Part shown: piece by piece, positions 32,444 through 40,791 of the stretch
Layout of the letters: each line of letters begins with the position of its first letter
Position numbering within the stretch: the stretch's first letter is position 1
NCBI GenBank assembly: GCA_041739275.1
Contig: JBGSOF010000035.1
Coordinates: 1 to 64,000 of the forward strand
Direction of reading: 5' to 3'
DNA length: 64,000 nucleotides
Source of the DNA: WGMI01 sp041739275
GTDB taxonomy: Bacteria; Bacteroidota; Bacteroidia; Flavobacteriales; Schleiferiaceae
The notes under the pieces: generated by a model
What the model was told of the DNA's origin: nothing
Databases searched by the model: none
Seen by the model: only the letters and a program-made list of their open reading frames with translations
Position numbers and translations under genes: made by a program

Positions 32444-32665
32444 TCAAGCGCGATCGGTTGATGCGCCCTCGAGTTCGCGGCGGCGCAATTCGGTTTGAAG
32501 ACGGGCGATCAGCTTTCGCTTTTGCCGGATCAACATAGGATTCTCCAAGGGAGAAATGATATGCGAAACCTTCATTTTTGAGTAGCTCTGTTGCTCCTCA
32601 TACAAGGTGTCTGCGATTTCTTTGGTGGTCATTTCGCGTACCACCGATGCTTTAAGCGTACTCAT
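32444..32665 (-). CDS. rpmC: 50S ribosomal protein L29
   Basis: 73 residues, a two-helix protein at the exit tunnel and part of the signal-recognition-particle docking site. The C-terminal helix NPMLIRQKRKLIARLQTELRRRE is the family signature. The start overlaps the rplP stop by one base (TGATG). Confidence 0.96.
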   Translation of the reverse strand: MSTLKASVVREMTTKEIADTLYEEQQSYSKMKVSHIISPLENPMLIRQKRKLIARLQTELRRRELEGASTDRA

Positions 32666-33093
32666 CAGATCGTTTCTTCAACATAATCTCGGCGCACCAC
32701 GAAACGGGTTCGAACCGGGAGTTTTTGGGCGGCAAGGCGCAATGCCTCTTTGGCGACTTCCAAGGGTACCCCTTCGAGTTCGAAGAGAATTCGACCGGGC
32801 TTCACGATCGACACCCAGTATTCCACGGCACCTTTACCCTTACCCATACGGACTTCCGCAGGCTTCTTGGTGATCGGTTTGTCGGGGAAGATTCGAATCC
32901 ACATCTGGCCCTCGCGCTTCATGAAGCGGTTGGCGGCGATACGAGCTGCTTCAATTTGGCGAGCAGTAATAAAGTGCTCGTCCATGGTTTTGATTCCAAA
33001 GCTGCCGAAAGCCAGGGTGTGCCCTCTCTGAGAGACGCCCTTCATCCGACCTTTGAAGGTCTTCCTGTGCTTAGTTTTTCTTGGCTGTAGCAT
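32665..33093 (-). CDS. rplP: 50S ribosomal protein L16
   Basis: 142 residues: MLQPRKTKHRKTFKGRMKG, then MWIRIFPDKPITKKPAEVRMGKGKGAVEYWV, which lies near the A-site tRNA and includes the Arg of the PEVRMG-like loop that is hydroxylated in some bacteria. 8 nt after rpsC. Confidence 0.98.
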   Translation of the reverse strand: MLQPRKTKHRKTFKGRMKGVSQRGHTLAFGSFGIKTMDEHFITARQIEAARIAANRFMKREGQMWIRIFPDKPITKKPAEVRMGKGKGAVEYWVSIVKPGRILFELEGVPLEVAKEALRLAAQKLPVRTRFVVRRDYVEETI

Positions 33094-33101
33094 CGATCAA
33101 C

Positions 33102-33893
33102 TCAGGCTTTGCGTTTGCGATTTCCTCCTCCGGCGCCTCCTCCGCTTGAGCGGCGATCGCCTCCTGCACCTCCTCTCTCATTTCTCGCGGGGGGCGGGCC
33201 GTCGTTGCGTCCACCTTTTCCACCGGCTGTTGGCTTGACCGCGGGGAGCATATTGCTCAAGTCGCGCTTGCCATAAACTTCTCCTTTCATGATCCACACT
33301 TTGATCCCCAAGCACCCGTAGGTGGTATGGGCTTCTGAAATGTGATAATCGATGTCGGCTCTGAACGTGTGAAGCGGGGTACGACCGTCTTTGTACATCT
33401 CCGAACGAGCGATCTCCGCACCGTTCACTCGCCCGCTCACTTGAATTTTGATTCCCTCGGCACCCATTCGCATGGTGGCGGCAATGGCCATTTTAATCGC
33501 GCGTCGGTAGCTGATCCGGCCCTCGATTTGACGAGCCACGCTGTCTCCAACCAATTTGGCGTCAAGCTCAGGGCGCTTGATTTCGTAGATGTTGATCTGA
33601 ATATCCTTCTTGGTCAACTTCTTCAATTCCTCTTTCAGCTTGTCGACCTCTTGACCTTGCTTTCCGATGATAATTCCCGGGCGTGCCGAAGTAATCGTAA
33701 TCGTGACGAGTCTCAGGGTTCGCTCGATGATAATTCGGCTCACACTGGCCTTTGAAAGACGAGCGTAGAGATATTTGCGGATTTTGGCATCTTCGGCGAG
33801 CTTATCGCCGTAATCTCTGCCTCCGTACCAGTTGGAATCCCAACCGCGGATATAGCCGAGGCGGTTGCCAATTGGGTTCGTCTTTTGTCCCAT
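33102..33893 (-). CDS. rpsC: 30S ribosomal protein S3, with Gly/Arg-rich tail
   Basis: 263 residues. A KH domain (SARPGIIIGKQGQEVDKL) is followed by the S3 C-terminal domain with GAEGIKIQVSGRVNGAEIAR and GVKVWIMKGEV-like (GIKVWIMKGEV). After about residue 220 a low-complexity Gly/Arg/Ser tail runs to the end. S3 is at the mRNA entrance and helps unwind mRNA. One-base overlap with rplV. Confidence 0.97.
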   Translation of the reverse strand: MGQKTNPIGNRLGYIRGWDSNWYGGRDYGDKLAEDAKIRKYLYARLSKASVSRIIIERTLRLVTITITSARPGIIIGKQGQEVDKLKEELKKLTKKDIQINIYEIKRPELDAKLVGDSVARQIEGRISYRRAIKMAIAATMRMGAEGIKIQVSGRVNGAEIARSEMYKDGRTPLHTFRADIDYHISEAHTTYGCLGIKVWIMKGEVYGKRDLSNMLPAVKPTAGGKGGRNDGPPPARNERGGAGGDRRSSGGGAGGGNRKRKA

Positions 33894-34330
33894 CAGTTTT
33901 CTTGCTTGGATTCGATCTGCTCGACTACAACTTCTTCATTCGAAGGGCCGACAATCATTTGTACGTGGTTAGAACGCTTGCGAACGCGGTGAGCTCTTCC
34001 CTGAGGAGCAGGGCGAACCCGCTTGAGCTGACGCCCTCCGTTCACTTGAATTTCGCTGACAACCAGCAAGGCATCTTCCATTCGAGCGCCTTCGTTTTTG
34101 GCCTGCCAGTTCGCCAAGGCCGAACGCAGGAGCTTCTCGAGGCGACCCGACGCTTCTTTTCCGCTGTGGCGAAGCACGAACAAAGCCTTTTCTACGCGCA
34201 TGCCGCGAATCAAATCGGCCATGAGGCGCATTTTCCGAGGAGAAGTCGGGCAGTTGTTCAGGTTGGCAATAGCCACCGTGCGTCGCGCTTCTTTTCGTGC
34301 CTCGGCACTCAGGTGTTTTCTCTGACCCAT
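33893..34330 (-). CDS. rplV: 50S ribosomal protein L22
   Basis: 145 residues. L22 lines the exit tunnel. Segments are NLNNCPTSPRKMRLMADLIRGM and the C-terminal hairpin region KRVRPAPQGRAHRVRKRSNHVQMIVG, followed by a short acidic extension. 3 nt after rpsS. Confidence 0.98.
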   Translation of the reverse strand: MGQRKHLSAEARKEARRTVAIANLNNCPTSPRKMRLMADLIRGMRVEKALFVLRHSGKEASGRLEKLLRSALANWQAKNEGARMEDALLVVSEIQVNGGRQLKRVRPAPQGRAHRVRKRSNHVQMIVGPSNEEVVVEQIESKQEN

Positions 34331-34333
34331 GGC

Positions 34334-34615
34334 TTAGCGTTTGCCTTTGTCTTTTTTATTGCCTCCGTGTCCGCGGAAATTCCGGGTAGGAGAGAACTCG
34401 CCGAGTTTGTGACCGACCATGTTCTCGGTAACATATACCGGAATAAAGGTCTTTCCGTTGTGCACCGCGATGGTCTGACCGACGAAATCGGGGGAGATCA
34501 TCGAAGCCCTAGACCATGTTTTGATGACGGTCTTTTTGTTCGCCTCGACATTGTCGTTTACCTTTTTCTCCAGCTTGAAGTGGATGTAAGGTCCTTTTTT
34601 AAGTGAGCGTGCCAT
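34334..34615 (-). CDS. rpsS: 30S ribosomal protein S19
   Basis: 93 residues: MARSLKKGPYIHFKLEKKV, then KTWSRASMISPDFVGQTIAVHNGKTFIPVYVTENMVGHKLGEF. S19 pairs with S13 in the head. 5 nt after rplB. Confidence 0.98.
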   Translation of the reverse strand: MARSLKKGPYIHFKLEKKVNDNVEANKKTVIKTWSRASMISPDFVGQTIAVHNGKTFIPVYVTENMVGHKLGEFSPTRNFRGHGGNKKDKGKR

Positions 34616-34620
34616 GGGGC

Positions 34621-35442
34621 TTATTTGCGTCTATCGATGATGTACTTGTTCGAAGCTTTCTTCGGAGTACGTGTTTTATATCCCTTGGCCGGAATGCCCC
34701 GGCGCGAACGCGGGTGACCGCCCGAAGCCCTTCCTTCTCCACCACCCATGGGGTGATCGACAGGGTTCATGGCTACACCGCGAACCCGTGGGCGTCTGCC
34801 GAGCCAGCGGCTGCGTCCTGCCTTACCGGAGCGCTCGAGACCACTGTCGGAGTTCGAAACCACGCCGATGGCCGCCATGCAGGTCGTTAAAATCATGCGT
34901 TGCTCGCCACTCGGCATGCGCAGAATTGCATATTTACCGTCGCGGGCAGAGAGTTGGGCGAAAGCACCGGCGCTCCGAGCGATAACCGCTCCTTGGCCAG
35001 GACGCATTTCAATACAACTCACGACCGTACCCAGTGGAATGTCGCTCAAAAACAAGGCGTTTCCTACTTCAGGAGCAGCGCCTGATCCAGAGACTACAGT
35101 CTGACCGACCTGCAGCCCGTTTGGAGCGATGATGTAGCGCTTTTCTCCGTCTGCATAGAACAACAAGGCGATGCGCGCATTGCGGTTCGGGTCGTACTCA
35201 ATCGAATTGACTACGGCGGGAATGCCGAACTTATTTCTCTTGAAATCGACGATCCGGTACGATTGCTTGTGGCCACCTCCGATGTTCCGGACGGTCATTT
35301 TGCCCGTATTGTTCCGGCCGCCGGTCTGAATTTTCGCTCCGGTGAGCGACTTTTCCGGCTTCGAGCGACTAATCGTAGCGAAGTCGTTGATTACGCGGAA
35401 GCGCTGTCCCGGTGTCGTCGGTTTGAGTTTGCGTACGCCCAT
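34621..35442 (-). CDS. rplB: 50S ribosomal protein L2
   Basis: 273 residues. L2 supports the peptidyl-transferase centre. The functionally important C-terminal segment reads GVAMNPVDHPMGGGEGRASGG with the conserved histidine. Upstream are QRMILTTCMAAIGVVSN and the two beta-barrel domains. 2 nt after rplW. Confidence 0.98.
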   Translation of the reverse strand: MGVRKLKPTTPGQRFRVINDFATISRSKPEKSLTGAKIQTGGRNNTGKMTVRNIGGGHKQSYRIVDFKRNKFGIPAVVNSIEYDPNRNARIALLFYADGEKRYIIAPNGLQVGQTVVSGSGAAPEVGNALFLSDIPLGTVVSCIEMRPGQGAVIARSAGAFAQLSARDGKYAILRMPSGEQRMILTTCMAAIGVVSNSDSGLERSGKAGRSRWLGRRPRVRGVAMNPVDHPMGGGEGRASGGHPRSRRGIPAKGYKTRTPKKASNKYIIDRRK

Positions 35443-35444
35443 GA

Positions 35445-35735
35445 TCAGATAGTGCTATAGAGGTCGATGGTTTCGCCTTTGCGCACGTCGATGATCGCTT
35501 TTTTATACGATCCCGTCCCTCCTTCGATGGTGCCCCCTTTGGTGTAGCGCACTTTGCGCTTGCTGGGCATAATCATGGTGCGAACGGCTTCAACATGCAC
35601 TTGATATGCTTCTTCGATGGCCTTGCGGATCTCGACCTTATTGGCTTTTTTGTGCACGATAAAGCTGAAGCGATTGTGCAACTCGCCGTCTGTCGTGGCC
35701 TTTTCAGTGATGATCGGTTTGATCAAAATGTTCAT
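35445..35735 (-). CDS. rplW: 50S ribosomal protein L23
   Basis: 96 residues; the dock for trigger factor and SRP at the tunnel exit. It begins MNILIKPIITEKATTDGELHNRFSFIV and contains VEIRKAIEEAYQVHVEAVRTM. The ATGA junction overlaps rplD by 4 nt. Confidence 0.98.
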   Translation of the reverse strand: MNILIKPIITEKATTDGELHNRFSFIVHKKANKVEIRKAIEEAYQVHVEAVRTMIMPSKRKVRYTKGGTIEGGTGSYKKAIIDVRKGETIDLYSTI

Positions 35736-36367
35736 GACAATCCGCTTAAAGCTTCGTTGATTCTGGCTACCGATGCTTCAGTTAACACCACCGTTTGGGC
35801 CTTCATAAGGCGGTATGTGTTTAATTCTGAAATGGTTACTACTTCAGAACCCTGAAAATTTCGGGACGACAAATATACATTTTTCGCCGACTCGTCGACG
35901 ATAAAGAGCGACTTTTTATTGTCAATCCCCAAATTCTTGAGGATCTGAATAAAGTTCTTGGTCTTGGGCGTTTCGAAATCGAAGTTCTCGAGCACGGTCA
36001 ACTGAGCGTTGCCGGCCTTGAGACTCAGAGCTGAACGACGAGCCAACTGCTTGACCTTCTTGTTCAACTTGAAGCTGTAGTCGCGAACCCGCGGACCGAA
36101 CACAGATCCACCCCCTTTCTGAACAGGAGATTTATATGAACCCATACGCGCATTGCCCGTTCCTTTTTGCTTGAATGCCTTCTTGGTGGTGCGCGCTACT
36201 TCGCCTTTCTCCTTTGCCTTGTGTGTGCCCTGTCTGCGATTGGCCAAGTGCTGCTTGACGTCGAGATAAATGGCGTGCTCGTTCGGTTGAATTCCGAAAA
36301 CCTCGTCGGCCAGAACCGCCATTCGGCCGGTTTCTTTGCCTTCGCTATTTCTAATGATCAGTTCCAT
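35732..36367 (-). CDS. rplD: 50S ribosomal protein L4
   Basis: 211 residues. The long tunnel-reaching loop is visible as RRQGTHKAKEKGEVARTTKKAFKQKGTGNARMGS, followed by GGGSVFGPRVRDYSFKLNKKVK. In E. coli L4 represses the S10 operon. The start overlaps the rplC stop by one base (TAATG). Confidence 0.98.
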   Translation of the reverse strand: MELIIRNSEGKETGRMAVLADEVFGIQPNEHAIYLDVKQHLANRRQGTHKAKEKGEVARTTKKAFKQKGTGNARMGSYKSPVQKGGGSVFGPRVRDYSFKLNKKVKQLARRSALSLKAGNAQLTVLENFDFETPKTKNFIQILKNLGIDNKKSLFIVDESAKNVYLSSRNFQGSEVVTISELNTYRLMKAQTVVLTEASVARINEALSGLS

Positions 36368-36987
36368 TATTTCTCGAGGATTACGAATCCATTCTTAGGT
36401 CCGGGTATCGAACCGCTGACCAAAACGAGATTCTTTTCTACATCGACCTTCAACACTTGAAGGTTTTGAATTTTGGTGCGCGAGTTGCCCATCTGACCGG
36501 CCATTCGCAAACCTTTGAAGACACGCGAGGGGTCCGAACCCGCACCGATTGAACCCGGTGCGCGGAGGCGGTTGTGCTGCCCGTGTGTCGCCTGCATGAT
36601 GCCTGCGAAATGGTGGCGCTTAACGACCCCTTGGAAGCCTTTACCCTTCGATGTGCCGACCACGGCTACTTCGTCGCCTTCAGCGAAAAACTCAGCTCCG
36701 ATGGTGTCGCCCAATTTGAACTGCTCGCGATCGAAGTCCTTGTACTCGACCAAAAAACGCTTGGGGTCCGTGCCCGCCTTGCGAAAGTGACCGAGTTCGC
36801 CCGCGGGCGTGTTCTTTTCTTTCTTCTCTCCTGCAGCGAGCTGCAGAGCGAAGTAACCATCGACATCCTGGGTGCGGATCTGAGTGACCACATTGGGGCT
36901 CACTTCGATCACGGTGCAGGCGGTGTTTTTGCCGTCTGCCCCAAAGATGCTGGTCATACCGATTTTCTTGCCGATGATGCCTGGCAT
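36367..36987 (-). CDS. rplC: 50S ribosomal protein L3
   Basis: 206 residues: MPGIIGKKIGMTSIFGADG and the signature GTSKGKGFQGVVKRHHFAGIMQATHGQHNRLRAPGSIGAGSDPSRVFKG, which contains the Gln methylated in some bacteria. It is an early 23S assembly protein. 25 nt after rpsJ. Confidence 0.98.
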   Translation of the reverse strand: MPGIIGKKIGMTSIFGADGKNTACTVIEVSPNVVTQIRTQDVDGYFALQLAAGEKKEKNTPAGELGHFRKAGTDPKRFLVEYKDFDREQFKLGDTIGAEFFAEGDEVAVVGTSKGKGFQGVVKRHHFAGIMQATHGQHNRLRAPGSIGAGSDPSRVFKGLRMAGQMGNSRTKIQNLQVLKVDVEKNLVLVSGSIPGPKNGFVILEK

Positions 36988-37012
36988 GGTGCGTTGATTA
37001 ACTTACTTGCGA

Positions 37013-37318
37013 TTATACTTTGATCTCTACCTCCACTCCGCTGGGCAGCTCAAGCTTCATCAGCGCATCGATGGTCTTCGCAGAACTGCTGTAGATATCG
37101 AGAAGGCGCTTGTAAGACGAGAGTTGGAACTGTTCGCGGGCTTTCTTGTTGACGTGCGGCGAGCGCAGCACGGTGTAAATGCGCTTGTTGGTAGGGAGCG
37201 GAATCGGCCCGTTGACGATGGCGCCGGTGCTCTTAACCGTCTTGACGATTTTCTCGGCGCTCTTGTCGACGAGATTGTGGTCGTAAGACTTCAGTTTGAT
37301 GCGGATTTTCTGGCTCAT
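37013..37318 (-). CDS. rpsJ: 30S ribosomal protein S10
   Basis: 101 residues from the ATG at 37318 (MSQKIRIKLKSYDHNLVDKSA); the open frame to 37570 runs into fusA and is not family-like. The central GPIPLPTNKRIYTVLRSPHVNKKAREQF is the conserved loop. S10 also joins the NusB antitermination complex. 16 nt after fusA. Confidence 0.97.
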   Translation of the reverse strand: MSQKIRIKLKSYDHNLVDKSAEKIVKTVKSTGAIVNGPIPLPTNKRIYTVLRSPHVNKKAREQFQLSSYKRLLDIYSSSAKTIDALMKLELPSGVEVEIKV

Positions 37319-37334
37319 GAGGTGGAAAGAACGA

Positions 37335-39461
37335 TTATGCGTGTTGGCCTTTGACCTTGGCGATGACCTCTTCTGCGATGTTCTTGGGCGTTTCTTCGAA
37401 GTGCGAAAACTCCATTGACGAACTGGCGCGGCCCGAACTGATGGTTCGGAGCTGAGTGACATAGCCAAACATTTCGGAGAGCGGCACGATGGCCTTGATG
37501 ACTTGAGCACCGTTGCGGCTGTCCATACCCTGGACTTGACCCCGGCGCTTGTTGAGGTCGCCGACCACATCGCCCATGTTTTCTTCAGGGGTCACCACTT
37601 CGATCTTCATGATCGGCTCGAGGATCACCGGCTTGGCTTTTTTGGCGGCATCGCGGAACGCCATGCGCGCGGCCAATTCAAAAGAAAGTGCGTCTGAGTC
37701 GACTGCGTGGAACGAGCCGTCGAGCAACTGCACCTTCAAACTGTCGATTTCGTATCCCGCTTGAGGACCGTTCTTCATGGCTTCGCGGAAGCCCTTTTCA
37801 ACGGCGGGGACAAATTCCCGCGGTACGTTACCGCCTTTTACCTCGTTGAGGAACTGCAATCCGACAACTTCGGGGTCGGCAGGACTGATTCGGACGACGA
37901 TGTCCGCGAATTTACCGCGACCACCTGTTTGCTTTTTATAGACTTCGCGGTGATCTACCGTGCCCGTGATGGCTTCTTTGTACTGAACCTGAGGAGCTCC
38001 CTGGTTGCACTCGACTTTAAACTCGCGCTTGAGGCGGTCGACAATAATCTCGAGGTGCAATTCACCCATTCCGCTGATGACCGTCTGACCGGTATCCTCA
38101 TCGGTGTGCACGCGGAAAGTTGGGTCTTCTTCGGCCAATTTGGCGAGAGACATACCCAAACGGTCAACGTCTGCTTGAGTCTTTGGCTCGATGGCAATTC
38201 CGATGACCGGCTCTGGGAAGCTCATCGATTCGAGAACGATGGGCTTGTTTTCTTCGCAGAGGGTATCACCCGTGCGGATGTCTTTAAAACCTACGCCCGC
38301 TCCAATGTCGCCCGCCTCGATTTGATCGATGGGGTTCTGCTTGTTCGCGTGCATTTGGAAAATACGCGAGATGCGCTCTTTCTTTTCAGTGCGCATGTTC
38401 ATGACATACGATCCCGCGTCGAGTTTGCCCGAGTAGACCCTGAAAAAGCAAAGACGGCCTACGAAGGGGTCTGTGGCAATTTTAAACGCCAGAGCCGCAA
38501 ATGGCTCGCTGACGATGGGCTTGCGAATTTCTTCGAGATCGGTCTTGGGGTTGGTGCCCGTGATGGCCTCTACGTCGGCAGGCGAAGGCAAATAGGCCAT
38601 CACCGCGTCGAGCATGGTCTGAACGCCTTTGTTCTTGAAGGCGGAACCGCAGAGCAGCGGAACGATCTTCATATCGATGGTCGCGGCGCGAATGGCGGCT
38701 TGAAGCTCTTCTTTGGTGATGCTGTTGGGATCTTCAAAGAATTTCTCCATCAAGCGGTCGTCGTATTCAGCGACAGCTTCGACCAATTTTTCGCGGAATT
38801 CGTTTACGGTCTCCACCAAATCGGCGGGGATGTCGACGATTTGATACGTCATTCCCTGGGTGCTGTCGTCCCAAATGATGCCCTGCATGGTGAGCAAATC
38901 GACCACACCTTTAAAATCGGCTTCGGCCCCGATGGGAACCTGAAGAGGCATAGGATTTGCGCCCAAGCGCTCGCGCACCTGATCGACTACCTTAAAGAAG
39001 TCAGCGCCGCTGCGGTCCATCTTGTTGACAAAACCGAGGCGGGGGACGCGATACTTATCCATTTGACGCCAAACCGTTTCCGATTGGGGCTCAACACCTC
39101 CCACAGCGCAATACAAGGCAACAGCTCCGTCGAGAACGCGCATTGAACGCTCCACCTCGACCGTAAAATCTACGTGGCCGGGGGTGTCGATGATGTTGAT
39201 TTTATACTGCTGAGTTTCGGGGATCGACTTGCCTTGTTCGGTAGGGTAATTCCAAAAGCAGGTTGTTGCCGCCGAGGTAATGGTGATTCCGCGCTCCTGC
39301 TCTTGCACCATCCAGTCCATGGTTGCAGCGCCGTCGTGTACCTCACCAATTTTGTGGTTGATGCCGGTGTAGTAAAGAATGCGCTCGGTGGTCGTGGTCT
39401 TGCCCGCATCGATGTGGGCGCTGATGCCAATGTTCCGGGTGAGCTTGAGGTCGCGTGCCAT
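37335..39461 (-). CDS. fusA: Elongation factor G
   Basis: A 708-residue translational GTPase that drives translocation and, with RRF, ribosome recycling. The G domain has AHIDAGKTTTTE (G1, residues 16-27), RGITITSAATT (G2), DTPGHVDFT (G3) and NKMDRSGADF (G4). Domains II-V follow, with VSGMGELHLEI near 460 and the domain IV tip GPQAGYEIDSLKVQL. It lies between rpsG (24 nt) and rpsJ; tuf is not at this locus. Confidence 0.98.
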   Translation of the reverse strand: MARDLKLTRNIGISAHIDAGKTTTTERILYYTGINHKIGEVHDGAATMDWMVQEQERGITITSAATTCFWNYPTEQGKSIPETQQYKINIIDTPGHVDFTVEVERSMRVLDGAVALYCAVGGVEPQSETVWRQMDKYRVPRLGFVNKMDRSGADFFKVVDQVRERLGANPMPLQVPIGAEADFKGVVDLLTMQGIIWDDSTQGMTYQIVDIPADLVETVNEFREKLVEAVAEYDDRLMEKFFEDPNSITKEELQAAIRAATIDMKIVPLLCGSAFKNKGVQTMLDAVMAYLPSPADVEAITGTNPKTDLEEIRKPIVSEPFAALAFKIATDPFVGRLCFFRVYSGKLDAGSYVMNMRTEKKERISRIFQMHANKQNPIDQIEAGDIGAGVGFKDIRTGDTLCEENKPIVLESMSFPEPVIGIAIEPKTQADVDRLGMSLAKLAEEDPTFRVHTDEDTGQTVISGMGELHLEIIVDRLKREFKVECNQGAPQVQYKEAITGTVDHREVYKKQTGGRGKFADIVVRISPADPEVVGLQFLNEVKGGNVPREFVPAVEKGFREAMKNGPQAGYEIDSLKVQLLDGSFHAVDSDALSFELAARMAFRDAAKKAKPVILEPIMKIEVVTPEENMGDVVGDLNKRRGQVQGMDSRNGAQVIKAIVPLSEMFGYVTQLRTISSGRASSSMEFSHFEETPKNIAEEVIAKVKGQHA

Positions 39462-39485
39462 TTTGTTTGGGTGGATAGGGGTGCT

Positions 39486-39956
39486 TTAGAAGCGGAAATG
39501 CGAGAATGCTTTGTTGGCTTCGGCCATTTTATGAGTGTCCATGCGCTTTTTCACAGCGGCTCCTTCTTCTTTCGAGGCCGAAATGATTTCGTTGGCAAGC
39601 CTTTGAGCCATCGTTTTTTCGTTTCTCCGACGGGTGTAGAGAATGAGCCACTTCATGGCCATCGAAATCTTGCGGTCGGGGCGGATTTGCATTGGGATTT
39701 GGAAGGTCGCACCACCGACGCGGCGGCTGCGCACTTCAACGTGGGGCATGACGTGGGTCAAGGCCTCTTTCCAAACTTCCAATCCGTCGGGACGCTGAGT
39801 CTTCTCGCTCACCAAGTCGATGGCGGAGTAGAAAATGTCGTAAGCGACGCTCTTCTTGCCGTCGTACATCAAATTGTTGACAAAGCGAGTCACCAAGGGA
39901 TCGTTGAACCTTGGATCGGGGAGCAAGGGACGTTTTTTAGCGCGTGTCTTTCTCAT
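39486..39956 (-). CDS. rpsG: 30S ribosomal protein S7
   Basis: 156 residues: MRKTRAKKRPLLPDPRFNDPLVTRFVNNLMYDGKK, and VEVRSRRVGGATFQIPMQIRPDRK. S7 organises the 3' domain of 16S rRNA. Family length is normal. 35 nt after rpsL. Confidence 0.98.
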   Translation of the reverse strand: MRKTRAKKRPLLPDPRFNDPLVTRFVNNLMYDGKKSVAYDIFYSAIDLVSEKTQRPDGLEVWKEALTHVMPHVEVRSRRVGGATFQIPMQIRPDRKISMAMKWLILYTRRRNEKTMAQRLANEIISASKEEGAAVKKRMDTHKMAEANKAFSHFRF

Positions 39957-39991
39957 GTTGTCTTATCGGGTGCTTGCGTTACGGCTTGCGC

Positions 39992-40405
39992 TTATTTCTT
40001 TTTGCCTTTACCTGCGGCTGCTGCGGCTTGTCCGGGCTTCGGACGCTTGGCTCCGTATTTCGAACGGCGCTGACGGCGGCCGTCTACTCCTGAGGTGTCG
40101 AGGGCTCCGCGAACGATGTGATATCGAACGCCGGGAAGGTCTTTAACCCTTCCGCCGCGAACCAGTACGATTGAGTGTTCTTGGAGGTTGTGTCCTTCAC
40201 CGGGAATGTAGGCGTTCACCTCGTTGCCGTTGGACAGTCGCACACGGGCCACTTTGCGAAGGGCAGAATTCGGCTTCTTGGGCGTGGTGGTATACACACG
40301 AGTGCAAACCCCACGACGCTGAGGAGAAGACTCCAGAGCTGCCGACTTGCTCTTCTTTTCGATTTGCTCGCGACCCTTGCGAACCAACTGCATGATGGTA
40401 GGCAT
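39992..40405 (-). CDS. rpsL: 30S ribosomal protein S12
   Basis: 137 residues. S12 is at the decoding centre. Loops that host streptomycin-resistance changes in other bacteria are present unaltered (TPKKPNSALRKVARVRL and PGEGHNLQEHSIVLVRGGRV). It has an Ala/Lys-rich tail (PGQAAAAAGKGKKK). First gene of the block, about 50 nt after the inferred transcription start. Confidence 0.98.
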   Translation of the reverse strand: MPTIMQLVRKGREQIEKKSKSAALESSPQRRGVCTRVYTTTPKKPNSALRKVARVRLSNGNEVNAYIPGEGHNLQEHSIVLVRGGRVKDLPGVRYHIVRGALDTSGVDGRRQRRSKYGAKRPKPGQAAAAAGKGKKK

Positions 40406-40437
40406 AAATGGCTTGTTTTCTTGTAATTACGGTTCTT

Positions 40438-40454
40438 CCCCTCATTTTTAGGGG
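40438..40454 (-). promoter_or_regulatory. Hairpin at the 5' end of the rpsL transcript
   Basis: On the minus strand CCCCT (40454-40450) pairs with AGGGG (40442-40438) around the loop AAAAATG. It begins 4 nt after the -7 box, so it would form at the very 5' end of the long ribosomal mRNA. It could protect the mRNA or be a regulatory leader. Confidence 0.5.
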
Positions 40455-40458
40455 ACTG

Positions 40459-40488
40459 CAAAGGTAGATAGATTTGACATTCTGACAA
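40459..40488 (-). promoter_or_regulatory. Bacteroidota-type promoter of the ribosomal block
   Basis: On the minus strand TTG (40488-40486), 19 nt spacer, TACCTTTG (40466-40459) fits the -33/-7 consensus TTG-N19-TAnnTTTG exactly. The start would be at about 40456, leaving a leader of about 50 nt before rpsL. This is the best promoter I found in the window. Confidence 0.85.
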
Positions 40489-40791
40489 GGATTCCGTGTA
40501 AAATCTTGTGAATATGGCTTGTTCATTCTTCCATCACCCTTGAAGGTGCGCCTTCGGAAGCCTCTGCAGTCTTTCAGGCAAGGCATTGCGACAATGTCTC
40601 AATCCCAGTTTAAGCATAAAAAGTATCCGACGCGGAAAAGGCAGGCGGAATGCGAAGCTGCCTCCTCGTGCTCGAATGGATAAAGCGCCCCTAGAGTTTC
40701 GAAGCGATTGGGCGCATCCGAAAGAGATTGCTCATGGCTCAACCTTAGCTAATCAGACGCGAATCCTCTTGAATACGCGCGCAACGAGCAT
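40489..40791. other. Intergenic region between nupC and the rpsL promoter
   Basis: No gene seen. A plus-strand frame from 40586 runs on antisense to nupC and is not family-like. On the minus strand a modest stem-loop lies at 40636-40663. The remainder shows nothing I can identify. Confidence 0.55.
40636..40663 (-). terminator. Possible weak terminator downstream of nupC
   Basis: On the minus strand AGGCAG and CTGCCT (6 bp) enclose a 12-nt loop and are followed by TTTTCC. It lies about 130 nt after the nupC stop. The stem is short and the T-run weak, so it is tentative. Confidence 0.35.

Noticed and set aside
37707..39146. 479-residue plus-strand frame opposite fusA
   Set aside because: It is entirely antisense to the well-conserved EF-G gene; long opposite frames are expected from codon bias at this base composition.
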